Source: an uncultured Actinomycetes bacterium
GTDB lineage: Bacteria; Actinomycetota; Acidimicrobiia; Acidimicrobiales; RAAP-2
Length of the DNA stretch: 64,000 nucleotides
Reading direction: 5' to 3'
Assembly (NCBI GenBank): GCA_903870905.1
Contig: CAIQEU010000023.1
Span: forward strand, 62,001 to 126,000
Shown here: positions 1 to 8,562 of the stretch, piece by piece
Numbering within the stretch: the stretch's first letter is position 1
How the letters are laid out: every line of letters starts with the position of its first letter
Translations under genes and position numbers: made by a program
The notes under the pieces: model-generated
Database searches by the model: none
The model's input: the letters and a program-made list of their open reading frames with translations, nothing else
Told to the model about the DNA's origin: nothing

Positions 1-342
1 AGGTTGACGGTTGGCAACCTGTCGACCCGACGGGACTTCACTGATGTGCGTGACGTGGTGGCCGCGTATCGGATGCTGGCCATCGACGGTCGCCCCGGTG
101 AGATCTCCAACGTGTGCTCCGGCGTCGATGTCTCGATGCAGGCAGTGGTTGATGCGTTGTGCGACCTGAGCGGACGGTCCATCACGCTCGAGGTTGACCC
201 TGCCCTCTTCCGACCCGTCGATGTTCCAGTGCTCCGGGGGAGCGCGGAGTTCCTCTACGCCACCACCGGTTGGGAGCCGACGATCACGCTCGCCACCACG
301 CTGGCTGACGTGCTCTCGGACTGGCGGGAACGGGAGTCCTGA
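1..342 (+). CDS. GDP-mannose 4,6-dehydratase/reductase-type NAD-dependent epimerase, C-terminal part
   Basis: The reading frame is open through the left edge, so this is the 3' part of a gene (113 residues visible). It contains the segment RRDFTDVRDVVAAY, followed by a G-E-x-x-N-V-C-S-G motif and a final T-G-W-x-P with a T-L-A-D-x-L tail. This is how extended SDR enzymes acting on GDP-mannose or GDP-4-keto-6-deoxymannose normally end. The role would be making an activated 6-deoxyhexose in the cytoplasm. The glycosyltransferase downstream and manB at 12.3 kb support a nucleotide-sugar function. Dehydratase and reductase cannot be told apart without the N-terminal half. Confidence 0.8.
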   Translation, partial: RLTVGNLSTRRDFTDVRDVVAAYRMLAIDGRPGEISNVCSGVDVSMQAVVDALCDLSGRSITLEVDPALFRPVDVPVLRGSAEFLYATTGWEPTITLATTLADVLSDWRERES

Positions 343-348
343 CGCGAA

Positions 349-374
349 ACAGCCACCGCCTGAGCGGTGGCTGT
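349..374. terminator. Perfect 11-bp hairpin between convergent genes
   Basis: ACAGCCACCGC and its exact reverse complement flank a CTGA loop. The hairpin lies 6 bases after the stop at 342 and 24 bases from the stop of the opposing gene. It has no U-tract, so it is probably a bidirectional hairpin terminator of the kind usual in high-GC actinobacteria. Confidence 0.7.
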
Positions 375-398
375 GTGCAGCGTGAGCGTGGGTGCGCC

Positions 399-920
399 TC
401 AGGCGTTGGCGACCTTCTCCAGGACTGACGTCCGGAACTGCTGGCGGAGGCCCTTGGCCGTCGTGCGTGCCTTGGTGACCGCCGAGCGAAGCTCCTCGGG
501 CAACTTGGCTTCAATCGGGGCAACGGCGTGCTCGACCGTCTCGGTGACCTTGGTCACCGCGGTGTCGATCTTGATGGCCTCACGAGCCGATGCCTTCACG
601 ATGGTGTGGAGCTGCGTCTTGGCGGCGGCGAGGTTCTCTTCAACCTTGAACTCGGCCGGTGCCGCTTCGATGATGGCCTTGCCCTGCGCCATCAACTTCT
701 GGGCACCCATGAGGCCAAGGCCGAGTGCGGTGTAGGCAGCGGACTTCGCCTGCTCGCCCTGAGGGGTCTCGGCAGTTGCCTTGGCCGTCGCGGTGGCTTT
801 AGCGGCAGTTGCCTTTGCCGTCTTTGCTGCAGTGCCCGCAGCCTTGGTGGCAGTGGCCTTGGCGGCGCCGGTGGCCTTCTTGGCGGTGGTGGTGGCCTTC
901 GTGGTCTTCGACGTGGTCAT
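399..920 (-). CDS. Lys/Ala/Thr-rich histone H1-like protein with a phasin-like C-terminus
   Basis: A 173-residue protein. Residues 1 to about 65 are almost entirely Lys, Ala and Thr in KAT/AAK-type repeats, like bacterial histone H1-like tails. The rest looks like amphipathic helix with regular charged and hydrophobic residues, resembling phasin or apolipoprotein-type proteins. The ATG at 920 is preferred to an upstream in-frame start because AGGAG lies five bases before it. The basic tail suggests DNA or granule binding; mycobacterial-type HupB and PHB-granule phasins with basic tails are precedents, but no family is assigned. It ends convergently with the preceding gene and has a well-formed promoter of its own. 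Confidence 0.75.
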   Translation of the reverse strand: MTTSKTTKATTTAKKATGAAKATATKAAGTAAKTAKATAAKATATAKATAETPQGEQAKSAAYTALGLGLMGAQKLMAQGKAIIEAAPAEFKVEENLAAAKTQLHTIVKASAREAIKIDTAVTKVTETVEHAVAPIEAKLPEELRSAVTKARTTAKGLRQQFRTSVLEKVANA

Positions 921-954
921 GGTTGCTCCTCTGTTTGGAAGTCCTACGCTCACT

Positions 955-983
955 AGTGTAGTCACTCTGCATAACAGTTGCAA
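955..983 (-). promoter_or_regulatory. Housekeeping-type promoter of the histone-like gene
   Basis: On the minus strand TTGCAA (978-983) and TACACT (955-960) are separated by exactly 17 bases, a good sigma-A-type -35/-10 pair. The start would fall about 25-30 bases upstream of the ATG at 920. This is the clearest two-box promoter in the window. Confidence 0.65.
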
Positions 984-1024
984 GCAGGGGAGTGCACTGG
1001 GTCCCGAGTAGCCTCGGTGTTCTC

Positions 1025-4000
1025 ATGACTGGATCCACCCCTCTGCCGCCATCAGTGGTCGCCGTTGTGGTGAGCCGCGAGGGTGGCAGTCACGCTCGAG
1101 CGGCCTTGGCGTCGTTGGCAGCCCAGGACTACGACGATCTCTCAGTGCTCTTCCTCACGGCCAACCCGGATCAGCGCGTTGCCGCCATGGTCGCCGAAGC
1201 GTGCCCGAGTGCGTACGTTCGCGTGGTCGGTGATCGAGTGGGGTACGGATCGATGACCAACCTCGCGCTCGAGATGGTGGACGGTGCCTCGTACTTCCTC
1301 TGCTGTCACGATGACGTCGAGCTCGCTCCGTCGGCGGTGCGACTGCTCGTTGAGACCGCACTTCGAGAGAACGCCGGCCTGGTGACGCCCAAGGTCGTCG
1401 ACACCGAGAACCACCGCCTACTGCTCCACGTGGGCCAAAACGCTGACAAGACCGGAGCGATCAGCGAGCGCGTCACCCCCGGTGAACTCGATGCTGGCCA
1501 ACACGATGCCGTACGCGAGGTCTTCGTGGCCCCGAGTGGGGTCACGCTCATCCGTGCCGACTTGTTCGCCACCCTCGAGGGATACGACCCCACTATTTCG
1601 GCCATGGGCGAAGACGTCGAGCTTTCCTGGCGGGCCCAGGTCGCTGGGTCACGGGTGGTGCTCGCGCCACTCGCCGTGGTGGCGCACCACCGAATCTGCG
1701 CCGGTGGTTTCGCCGACGCGACTACACCTGAAGAGCAGCAGCGCCTGCAGCGACGACATGAAGTGCGAGCCATGCTCGTCAATTCCAGCGGTTGGACCCT
1801 CGTGCTGTGGTTGCCGATCGCGCTCCTGCTCGCCGTCGTGGAGTGGGTCGTCGCCACCGCCGGTCGAGACAGCGCCCGTGCCGATGCGGTTCGTGGTGCG
1901 TGGGGGTGGAACCTGCGGCAACGCTCGACGCTGCGGACGCGGCGCGCCGTCGTGGCTGCGCAACGAACGATCGCTGATCGAGATCTCCACGATCGAATGG
2001 CGCCGGGGTCGACCAGAGCCAAAGTCTTCATGAGCCGCCTCTTCTACCAAGGCCTCACCGTGGCACGGGGCGGTGGCGTCGTGATCGAAGACGACAACTC
2101 GCTCACGGCCACCATCGGGGAGGCGTTCAGCGAGAATCAGGAGTTCGACGATCTCGACGACCTTGGGCACGGCAGTGATCGAGGCGGCGCTCGCCGCTTC
2201 CTCGGTACCCGGTCCGGTCGGGCCGTTGCCTACGGCCTCGCAATCGTTCTCTACTTCCTCACCGCACGCGGACTCCTCACCGCTGGACTCAGCTACCTCG
2301 GCCAGTTCGCGCCGTGGCCGAGTTGGACGGGGGCCATCCACGACGTCTTCACGGTGTGGCACCCCACCGGCATTGGATCGACGGTGGCTGCGCCGAGTGG
2401 CTTCGGGGCCATGGCGCTCGCCGGTGTGGTGACCTTCGGACACATGGGCCTCGCCGAACTCCTCGTCGTCGTGGCCGCGCTGCCCATTGGTGCCGTCGGC
2501 GTCGGTCGCCTCGTCACCCCCCTCGTCAGTCAGCGCGCTCGCCTCGTCGCAGTGCTGTCCTATGGCATTCTTCCGCTCTTCGCTTCTGCCGTTTCGCTCG
2601 GTCGTCTCGATGCCGTGGTCGCCGTTGCTGCCATGCCGTGGTTGATGGTCGGCCTTGGGCGGCTCGGGGGTGTCGCGCACCTCGAGCGTCCCTCGACGAC
2701 CGCCACACTCGGGTCTGCAGGCTGGATTTCGACGTCGAGCGGGCGATTCGTCGCACTGAGCGTCTTGCTCGCGATCACGGCGTCCATTGCTCCAGCACTC
2801 ACGGTCGATGTGGTGGTGGTCGCCATCGCGTTCGTCGTTGGCGACCTGATCTTCGCTCGCTCGACCTCGTTCGCGATGCTGCGAATCGCGCTCCTCGCGT
2901 GCGTCGCAGCAGCCGTGCTGTGTTTCCCATGGGTCATCGACCTCGTGGCGCACCCAACGACGCTGCTCAGCAGTCTCGGCACCTCGTTCGCTCCATCAAG
3001 CGCGCCCTCAATGGGGCACCTCCTGACCTTCGCCGTCGGCACGCGAGGCACCTCGTGGTGGTCGTGGGCACTCCTCGTCGGTGCCGGACTCCCGATCCTC
3101 GTCGTGCGGGGCGAGCGGCTCGTGCTCGCCACGCAGTTGACGCTGGTCGCTGTTGGCTCGTGGGCGCTGGCGGCGATGAGTGCGTGGCACCTCCTCGGTA
3201 CGTTCGCTCCTCGGCCCGAGGTGGTCCTGGCCCCCGCCGCAGTTGCGGTCGCAGGACTCGTGGGCCTCGCGCTCTCGGGGTTCGAAGTGGAGCTCAGCGA
3301 CTTCGCATTCTCTTGGCGCCAAGTCGTGACGGTAGTGGGCTTGGCCGTGGCCACGTGCTCGGTGCTCACCGTGGTGACCGAGTTGCCATCTGGGCGCTTC
3401 AACCTCGGCACGGTCGGCCTCGACCAATCACTGGCCGGCATCGATGCGAGTTTCAGTCATGGCGGTGGCCGGGTGCTGTGGATTGGCGATCCCCGCGTGC
3501 TGCCCGCGTCGGGATGGAGTATCGAACCTGGCCTCTCCTACGCCACGACCACCTCAACCGTGGCCTCGGCGTGGTCGATCCTTCCCGCCGGTGCAGCGCT
3601 GTCGATGCGCACGCCGGCCGCAATCGATGCGGTCCTGCACGGAACCACCGCAACTGCCGGCGAGCTCTTCGCTGAGGACGCCATCACCACGATTGTTGTG
3701 GTTGGCTCGGCGGCACCGTCCATTGCGAACCCCACGGTGCTCAGTCCCGATCCCGCGCCTTCTGCGCTCGTTGCGGGTCTACGGCTCCAAGGCGACCTCG
3801 CAGAGCAGAGCAACAGCGGTGGGCTCGATGTGTTCACGGTGACCAATGCGCGACCAATCGTGGCGTGGGCCAGCCAGCCGCACCGCGCCGCGCTCGGCGC
3901 GATTCGTGACGGGCTCGCTGCTCCGGGGTCCCTCGATGGCGCCATCACGGTGTCGGGCGCTCCAGCAGATGCCATCACCGCACGTGGCGCAACGGTCGGA

Positions 4001-4234
4001 CGAACAGTCCTCACACCGGGATCTGTGGAGTTCGTCGGCAATGGTGCCGCGGCGCACCTCGCCATCTCCGTGCTCCCCGTGGTGACCATCGAGGTCCTCC
4101 TCGAGTTCACGGTGTGGGCGCTCGTGGCACTCGCGCTCCTCGGTCGATTGACGCCGACGGTGCAGCTCATCGGCCGGGTGCGACGTCGTCGTCGGATGGG
4201 TGTCGCCACCGCTGACGCTGAGGTTGGAGCATGA
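1025..4234 (+). CDS. Family 2 glycosyltransferase with large multi-pass membrane and extracytoplasmic part
   Basis: A 1,069-residue protein. Residues 1 to about 235 form a GT2 (GT-A) catalytic domain with a C-C-H-D-D-V-E metal-binding segment and a downstream G-E-D-V-E-L-S-W acceptor/base motif. A membrane segment follows near residue 265. From about 400 there are repeated hydrophobic segments, then a long less hydrophobic region and a last membrane helix near the C-terminus. It probably adds a sugar to a lipid-linked envelope glycan. A TAGCCT box ten bases before the ATG at 1025 favours this start over a GTG at 992. Its stop overlaps the next start by four bases (ATGA), so the two genes are translationally coupled. 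The exact sugar and acceptor are unknown. Confidence 0.85.
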   Translation: MTGSTPLPPSVVAVVVSREGGSHARAALASLAAQDYDDLSVLFLTANPDQRVAAMVAEACPSAYVRVVGDRVGYGSMTNLALEMVDGASYFLCCHDDVELAPSAVRLLVETALRENAGLVTPKVVDTENHRLLLHVGQNADKTGAISERVTPGELDAGQHDAVREVFVAPSGVTLIRADLFATLEGYDPTISAMGEDVELSWRAQVAGSRVVLAPLAVVAHHRICAGGFADATTPEEQQRLQRRHEVRAMLVNSSGWTLVLWLPIALLLAVVEWVVATAGRDSARADAVRGAWGWNLRQRSTLRTRRAVVAAQRTIADRDLHDRMAPGSTRAKVFMSRLFYQGLTVARGGGVVIEDDNSLTATIGEAFSENQEFDDLDDLGHGSDRGGARRFLGTRSGRAVAYGLAIVLYFLTARGLLTAGLSYLGQFAPWPSWTGAIHDVFTVWHPTGIGSTVAAPSGFGAMALAGVVTFGHMGLAELLVVVAALPIGAVGVGRLVTPLVSQRARLVAVLSYGILPLFASAVSLGRLDAVVAVAAMPWLMVGLGRLGGVAHLERPSTTATLGSAGWISTSSGRFVALSVLLAITASIAPALTVDVVVVAIAFVVGDLIFARSTSFAMLRIALLACVAAAVLCFPWVIDLVAHPTTLLSSLGTSFAPSSAPSMGHLLTFAVGTRGTSWWSWALLVGAGLPILVVRGERLVLATQLTLVAVGSWALAAMSAWHLLGTFAPRPEVVLAPAAVAVAGLVGLALSGFEVELSDFAFSWRQVVTVVGLAVATCSVLTVVTELPSGRFNLGTVGLDQSLAGIDASFSHGGGRVLWIGDPRVLPASGWSIEPGLSYATTTSTVASAWSILPAGAALSMRTPAAIDAVLHGTTATAGELFAEDAITTIVVVGSAAPSIANPTVLSPDPAPSALVAGLRLQGDLAEQSNSGGLDVFTVTNARPIVAWASQPHRAALGAIRDGLAAPGSLDGAITVSGAPADAITARGATVGRTVLTPGSVEFVGNGAAAHLAISVLPVVTIEVLLEFTVWALVALALLGRLTPTVQLIGRVRRRRRMGVATADAEVGA

Positions 4235-5667
4235 TGGCCGCTCGAGCCCGGCATCGGCGCGATCACGGGCGAGTTCGCGCCATTGGCGCGGTTGCGATTG
4301 CGTTGGCGGGTCTCGCGGTGCTGGCGGGTGGCGCCCCCACCGCACTGCCTCCTTCGGTGCCCTTGAGAGACGGCGCACTGGTTGCTCCGGCAACCGCCAC
4401 GTCGTCGACGTGGATCTGCGCCGGGCTGAAGGCTGGGGCACGGTCTGCACTCACCTTGGAGAACCTCAGTTCGGCGACGGTTGAGGGAACCATGACGGTC
4501 GTCGGGTCAGGACGAGTGCTCAAGACCGCACCAGTCGGCGTCGCCGCCCACCAGCGCGCTGTGCTCTCGGTGGTCTTGCCGGCCCGAGCCAACTACGCGA
4601 CCGCGTTCGTGCAGCTCCACGGTGGGGGAGTCGCAGTGGCGATGGCGCTGCACTGGAACGGCCTCGTCGCCAGTGCGCCGTGCGTCTCCTCGTCGGCGAC
4701 GACCTCGTACCTCGCCGACGCGGTCTCAACCCGGCATACGAGTTCGGTCGTGACGCTGGTCAATCCCTCCTCGAGTGCGGTGGCGGTGGTGTCGGTGACC
4801 GCAGTGACGACCGCGGGACTCGTCCAGCCTTCGCCACTCCAGGGACTCGTGATCCCGCCGCTTCGGTCGATCCCGATCGATCTCGCGACCTTCGTGCTCA
4901 ATCAGCCGTCCTTTGGGATTCTGGTCACTGCGTTGTCCGGTCGGATCGCAGCCAGCGAGGATGAACTCGGGTGGGGTGAGAACCGCATCTTGACCGTCGT
5001 CCCGGGTCGCCCGGCCCTCTCGGGGGTCAACGTCCTCGGTTTTGAGAACAAGACGGCCACACAGGGTCAAGTGGTCACGCTGACGAACTTCTCGGCCGAG
5101 CCAGCCACGGTCGATGAACAGGTCACGTTGCCGTCCGGGCTCCTTGCGGCAGCGACGATCACCGTGCCAGCCAATGCGACGGTTGGGCAACCCCTCCAGA
5201 GCTTCGCTGGAGTGCCGAACGATTTCCCGTTCACGATCACGTTTCGCGGTCCGAGCGCCGCAGTAGCGGTCGCTCGGGTTGACCGCGTCTTCGACGGCGC
5301 TTCCCTGTGGCGTTCGGCTGAGAGTGCCATCGCTGGCGATGGCGCCACGACAACGGCCGTCCTCCCGGCTGCGAACAGCGCCGTGCCGTCGATGCGGTGG
5401 CGCCAGGTGGTGGTGAGCAACCTCGCTGGCCGACCAACGACGGTGGTCCTCCACGTTGGAACTGGTCGAGGCGCGGCGGGAACTCAACTCCGGCTCGGGA
5501 CGGGTCAGATCGTGGTCATCGCTTCGGGGCCGGTCGTGGCGGCGTCGAGTGCAGGACTGCCCATCGTCGCTACCTCAACGGGCGCTGTCGCCCTTGCCGG
5601 TCGCACCATTCCCTCGGGAGCACCAACGGGACCAACCGTGACGGGGTTGCCCGTGCAACCGTCGTAG
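4231..5667 (+). CDS. Secreted DUF5719-type protein
   Basis: A 478-residue protein with a basic N-terminus and one hydrophobic segment (residues about 17-35), most likely an uncleaved or cleaved export signal. The remainder is Ala/Val/Thr/Ser-rich beta-type sequence with repeated blocks of the kind T-L-x-N-(x)-S-S-A-x-V. This matches the DUF5719 family of actinobacterial secreted proteins found next to envelope glycosyltransferases. The four-base overlap with the upstream GT2 gene means the two are made together, suggesting an extracytoplasmic partner of glycan export or assembly. The molecular function is unknown. It converges on ftsH, leaving only eight bases between stops. Confidence 0.65.
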   Translation: MMAARARHRRDHGRVRAIGAVAIALAGLAVLAGGAPTALPPSVPLRDGALVAPATATSSTWICAGLKAGARSALTLENLSSATVEGTMTVVGSGRVLKTAPVGVAAHQRAVLSVVLPARANYATAFVQLHGGGVAVAMALHWNGLVASAPCVSSSATTSYLADAVSTRHTSSVVTLVNPSSSAVAVVSVTAVTTAGLVQPSPLQGLVIPPLRSIPIDLATFVLNQPSFGILVTALSGRIAASEDELGWGENRILTVVPGRPALSGVNVLGFENKTATQGQVVTLTNFSAEPATVDEQVTLPSGLLAAATITVPANATVGQPLQSFAGVPNDFPFTITFRGPSAAVAVARVDRVFDGASLWRSAESAIAGDGATTTAVLPAANSAVPSMRWRQVVVSNLAGRPTTVVLHVGTGRGAAGTQLRLGTGQIVVIASGPVVAASSAGLPIVATSTGAVALAGRTIPSGAPTGPTVTGLPVQPS

Positions 5668-5675
5668 ATCGATCC

Positions 5676-7676
5676 TCAGGCGTTCGGCCACGCCGGTGGC
5701 GCCCAGGTGGCACCGGGGGCATCAGCTGCCACAACCTCACTCCCAACCGCAGTGGTGTCGGCGACGCCTGCGGTCGCTGCAGCGAACGGGACGGTTGCTT
5801 GGGGGGTGTCGTAGACGGGGCTGCCGTGCGCGGTATCGACCAGCTGACCAACCGTTGCTCCATCGATGGTCTCTGCCTCGAGGAGGGCGTTGGTGACTGC
5901 GATCAAGCCATCGCGGTGCAGTTCGAGGAGGTCACGGGCGCGTTGCTCTTGTGCACGGAGGATTACCGCTACCTCGTCGTCGATGACGCTGCCGAGTTCA
6001 TCGCCGTAGTCCTTGGTCGACATGAGGCCGTCACCGAGGAACACCTGCTGGTCGCCACCCCAGGCCATTGGACCAACCTTGGCTGACATGCCCCACTCGC
6101 GCACCATTCGCCGAGCGAGTTCGGTATTGCGCTGGAGGTCATCTGCTGCTCCGGTCGACAGATCGCCGAAGATCAAGAGCTCAGCCACGCGACCGCCCAT
6201 CCGCACGCAGATGGAGTCTTCAATGCGCTGGCGAGGGTAGAGGTGACGCTCTTCCATGGGGAGCTGCATCGTGACGCCGAGCGCCATGCCCGACGGAATG
6301 ATCGAGACCTTGTGCACCGGGTCGGCCTCGTGGAGGACGTAGGCGAGGAGGGCATGACCGGCCTCGTGGTAGGCCACCCGCTCGCGCTCTTCGGGTGACA
6401 GGACCGTGGACTCCCGCTTCGCCCCCATGAGGACGCGGTCTCGAGCGGATTCGAAGTCGGTCATCGCAACGACGGTGGACCCACGTCGGACTGCGTGCAG
6501 CGCAGCTTCGTTGACGAGGTTGGCGAGGTCTGCGCCTGACATACCCGGGGTGCCCTTGGCAACCGTTGCCAAGTCGACGTCGGCGCCCATCTTCTTGTCA
6601 GCGGCGTGCACGGTCAGGATCGGCAACCGCTCGTCGAGGTCGGGGAGCGGAACGACGACCTGACGGTCGAACCGGCCAGGGCGCATGAGCGCGGGATCCA
6701 AGATGTCGGGGCGGTTGGTCGCGGCCATCAACACCACGCCCTCAGTCGGTGAGAAGCCGTCCATCTCCGACAGCATTTGGTTGAGGGTTTGCTCACGCTC
6801 ATCGTGACCGCCACCGAGCCCAGCGCCACGCTTGCGGCCAATGGAATCGATCTCGTCGATGAAGATGATCGCCGGAGCGTGTTTGCGGGCCGTTTGGAAG
6901 AGGTCACGCACTCGGCTGGCACCGACGCCGACGAACATCTCCATGAAGTCTGATCCAGACACCGAGAGGAACGGCACCCCGGCCTCGCCAGCCACCGCAC
7001 GGGCCAGCAAGGTCTTCCCCGTTCCAGGGGGTCCGACGAGGAGCACGCCCTTCGGGATCCGGGCGCCGATTGCGGTGAAGCGCTGCGGCTCCTTCAAGAA
7101 GTCGACCACTTCGGAGATCTCGGTCTTCACGCCGTTGTAGCCAGCGACGTCAGCGAAGGTCTTCTTCGGCTTGTCCATGTCGAACATCTGCGCCTTGGAC
7201 TTGCCGATCGACATCATCCCGCTCATCTGACTGCGCATGAGACGGGACATGAAGAACGCGATCGCTCCGAAGAACAACACCGTGACGATGAGCGAACCGT
7301 AGGTAGCGAAGAACGAATTCGACGAGACGAACTTGACGGTGACCTTCTCGTTGGTCAAGGCGAGGGCGTCGGTGGAACTCGGTGGATTGGGGCCCTCAAC
7401 GGTGTAGGCGGTGCCGCTCGTGGTGGTTCCGGTGATCTGTCCCGACATCTTGTCAATGTTGGCGGTGGCGATGAGTCCCCCCTTCGCGTCGGCGACGAAC
7501 TTCGAGTAGGACAGCTGCGAGCCGGACTTGCCCGATGACGTGGTGCCGAACAGGACGGAGACGATGATGATGCCGATGATGACCGGAACGATGAAGCGCG
7601 TCGGCGACGACGGCTTCTCATTTCCAGATCGGGGCTTCGTGCCCTCCTTCGAGCGCTTTGGGTCACGTGGTGCCAT
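5676..7676 (-). CDS. ftsH: ATP-dependent zinc metalloprotease FtsH
   Basis: A 666-residue membrane-anchored AAA+ protease that degrades misassembled membrane proteins and regulators. Two membrane segments (about 28-45 and 127-144) flank a short external domain. Walker A GPPGTGKT lies at about 215-222 and Walker B IIFIDEID at about 270-277. The second region of homology ends in R-P-G-R-F-D-R near 331-338, and the zinc site HEAGH lies at about 437-441. The ATG at 7676 is preferred to a GTG 60 bases upstream because a TACGCT box lies exactly six bases before it, giving a leaderless message. Length is normal for the family. The usual hpt/tilS/folE neighbours are absent, so this may be a second copy. 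Confidence 0.97.
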   Translation of the reverse strand: MAPRDPKRSKEGTKPRSGNEKPSSPTRFIVPVIIGIIIVSVLFGTTSSGKSGSQLSYSKFVADAKGGLIATANIDKMSGQITGTTTSGTAYTVEGPNPPSSTDALALTNEKVTVKFVSSNSFFATYGSLIVTVLFFGAIAFFMSRLMRSQMSGMMSIGKSKAQMFDMDKPKKTFADVAGYNGVKTEISEVVDFLKEPQRFTAIGARIPKGVLLVGPPGTGKTLLARAVAGEAGVPFLSVSGSDFMEMFVGVGASRVRDLFQTARKHAPAIIFIDEIDSIGRKRGAGLGGGHDEREQTLNQMLSEMDGFSPTEGVVLMAATNRPDILDPALMRPGRFDRQVVVPLPDLDERLPILTVHAADKKMGADVDLATVAKGTPGMSGADLANLVNEAALHAVRRGSTVVAMTDFESARDRVLMGAKRESTVLSPEERERVAYHEAGHALLAYVLHEADPVHKVSIIPSGMALGVTMQLPMEERHLYPRQRIEDSICVRMGGRVAELLIFGDLSTGAADDLQRNTELARRMVREWGMSAKVGPMAWGGDQQVFLGDGLMSTKDYGDELGSVIDDEVAVILRAQEQRARDLLELHRDGLIAVTNALLEAETIDGATVGQLVDTAHGSPVYDTPQATVPFAAATAGVADTTAVGSEVVAADAPGATWAPPAWPNA

Positions 7677-7682
7677 AGTCCA

Positions 7683-7688
7683 AGCGTA
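7683..7688 (-). promoter_or_regulatory. -10 box for leaderless ftsH
   Basis: TACGCT (minus strand) is followed by six bases and then ATG at 7676. No Shine-Dalgarno sequence fits between box and start. Transcription would begin at or within a base of the start codon. Confidence 0.6.
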
Positions 7689-7749
7689 GTTGCGAGGTGT
7701 TCGGTCCGAGACTGCGCCCAATGACCGAAGGAGCACGGAGTCTGGGCGG

Positions 7750-7755
7750 TAGCCT
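7750..7755 (+). promoter_or_regulatory. -10 box for leaderless CPBP protease gene
   Basis: TAGCCT is followed by six bases and ATG at 7762, diverging from the ftsH box 61 bases away. This decides the start of the protease gene, since the later in-frame ATGs at 7777 and 7816 have no better signal. Confidence 0.55.
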
Positions 7756-7761
7756 CAAGCG

Positions 7762-8562
7762 ATGCGCCCCCAACGGTCGATGCAACGCCCTCCCGAAGGA
7801 GCCACGACGACCGCCATGCCCCGATTTCCTCATCGCATCGCGCTCTGGTGTGTAGGTGGGGCAGTCGGGATCTTCCTCGCTGCCAATGTGACGGCAATCC
7901 TCGGTGCCTACGTCGCTGGGATCGTGACGGGACACATCGGTGCCGTCGCAGCAGGCCTCGCGAGTTCGGCGCCTCCAGGCTGGTTGACGGTCGGCTCCTC
8001 CATTGGCATGTGGGCGGGATTCATCGGTGGGCCCATTGTCCTGCTCCTGGCCCTCGGTGATCAATCGCCGCTTCGGAGCCTCGGACTGCGGTGGAGGTGG
8101 TTCGACCTCGTCGGGCTACCCATCGGCGCCGCTGCCCAATTCGTCGTCGGCGCCATCACCGTGGCGATGTTCGGCCACCGGAACTACTCCGCTCCACTGC
8201 ACCGGTGGTTCGACGGCAGTAGCTCGACCACGGTGCGGGTGCTGGCGCTCTGCCTCGTCATCGTCGTTCCGGTCGCCGAAGAGATCTTGTTCCGAGGTCT
8301 CCTCGGCCAAGGGCTATTGAGCTTGGCAGAGCCACGTCCGAGTCGGCACGTGAGCGTCCTCGCAGTGGGTGCCATTGTCGCTGACGGCGTGCTCTTCGCC
8401 GCAGCGCACGGCGAGCCACTGCAGTTCATTGGTCTCGCCCTCTTCGGCGCGCTCCAGATGCTCCTCGTCCGTCAAAGTGGCCGGTTGTCGATGGCCATTG
8501 CGTCCCATGCTGGGTTCAACGCCGTCGCCCTGAGTTCGGTCATCTGGCGAGGTCACCTATGA
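7762..8562 (+). CDS. CPBP family intramembrane metalloprotease
   Basis: A 266-residue protein with about six to seven hydrophobic segments. The family motifs are present: E-E-I-L-F-R-G near residue 173 (glutamate pair and arginine), F-A-A-A-H-G in the middle helix, and a final H-A-G-F-N. Family members are the Rce1-like glutamate proteases of the membrane, several of which act on small peptides or prenylated proteins. The stop overlaps the next start (ATGA), so it is coupled to the large GT-C-like membrane protein. The biological substrate is not predictable. Confidence 0.85.
   Translation: MRPQRSMQRPPEGATTTAMPRFPHRIALWCVGGAVGIFLAANVTAILGAYVAGIVTGHIGAVAAGLASSAPPGWLTVGSSIGMWAGFIGGPIVLLLALGDQSPLRSLGLRWRWFDLVGLPIGAAAQFVVGAITVAMFGHRNYSAPLHRWFDGSSSTTVRVLALCLVIVVPVAEEILFRGLLGQGLLSLAEPRPSRHVSVLAVGAIVADGVLFAAAHGEPLQFIGLALFGALQMLLVRQSGRLSMAIASHAGFNAVALSSVIWRGHL

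Noticed and set aside
1649-2953. 434-residue minus-strand frame inside the GT2 gene
   Set aside because: The product is His/Arg/Glu-rich low complexity, and the GT2 reading frame is continuous and motif-bearing.
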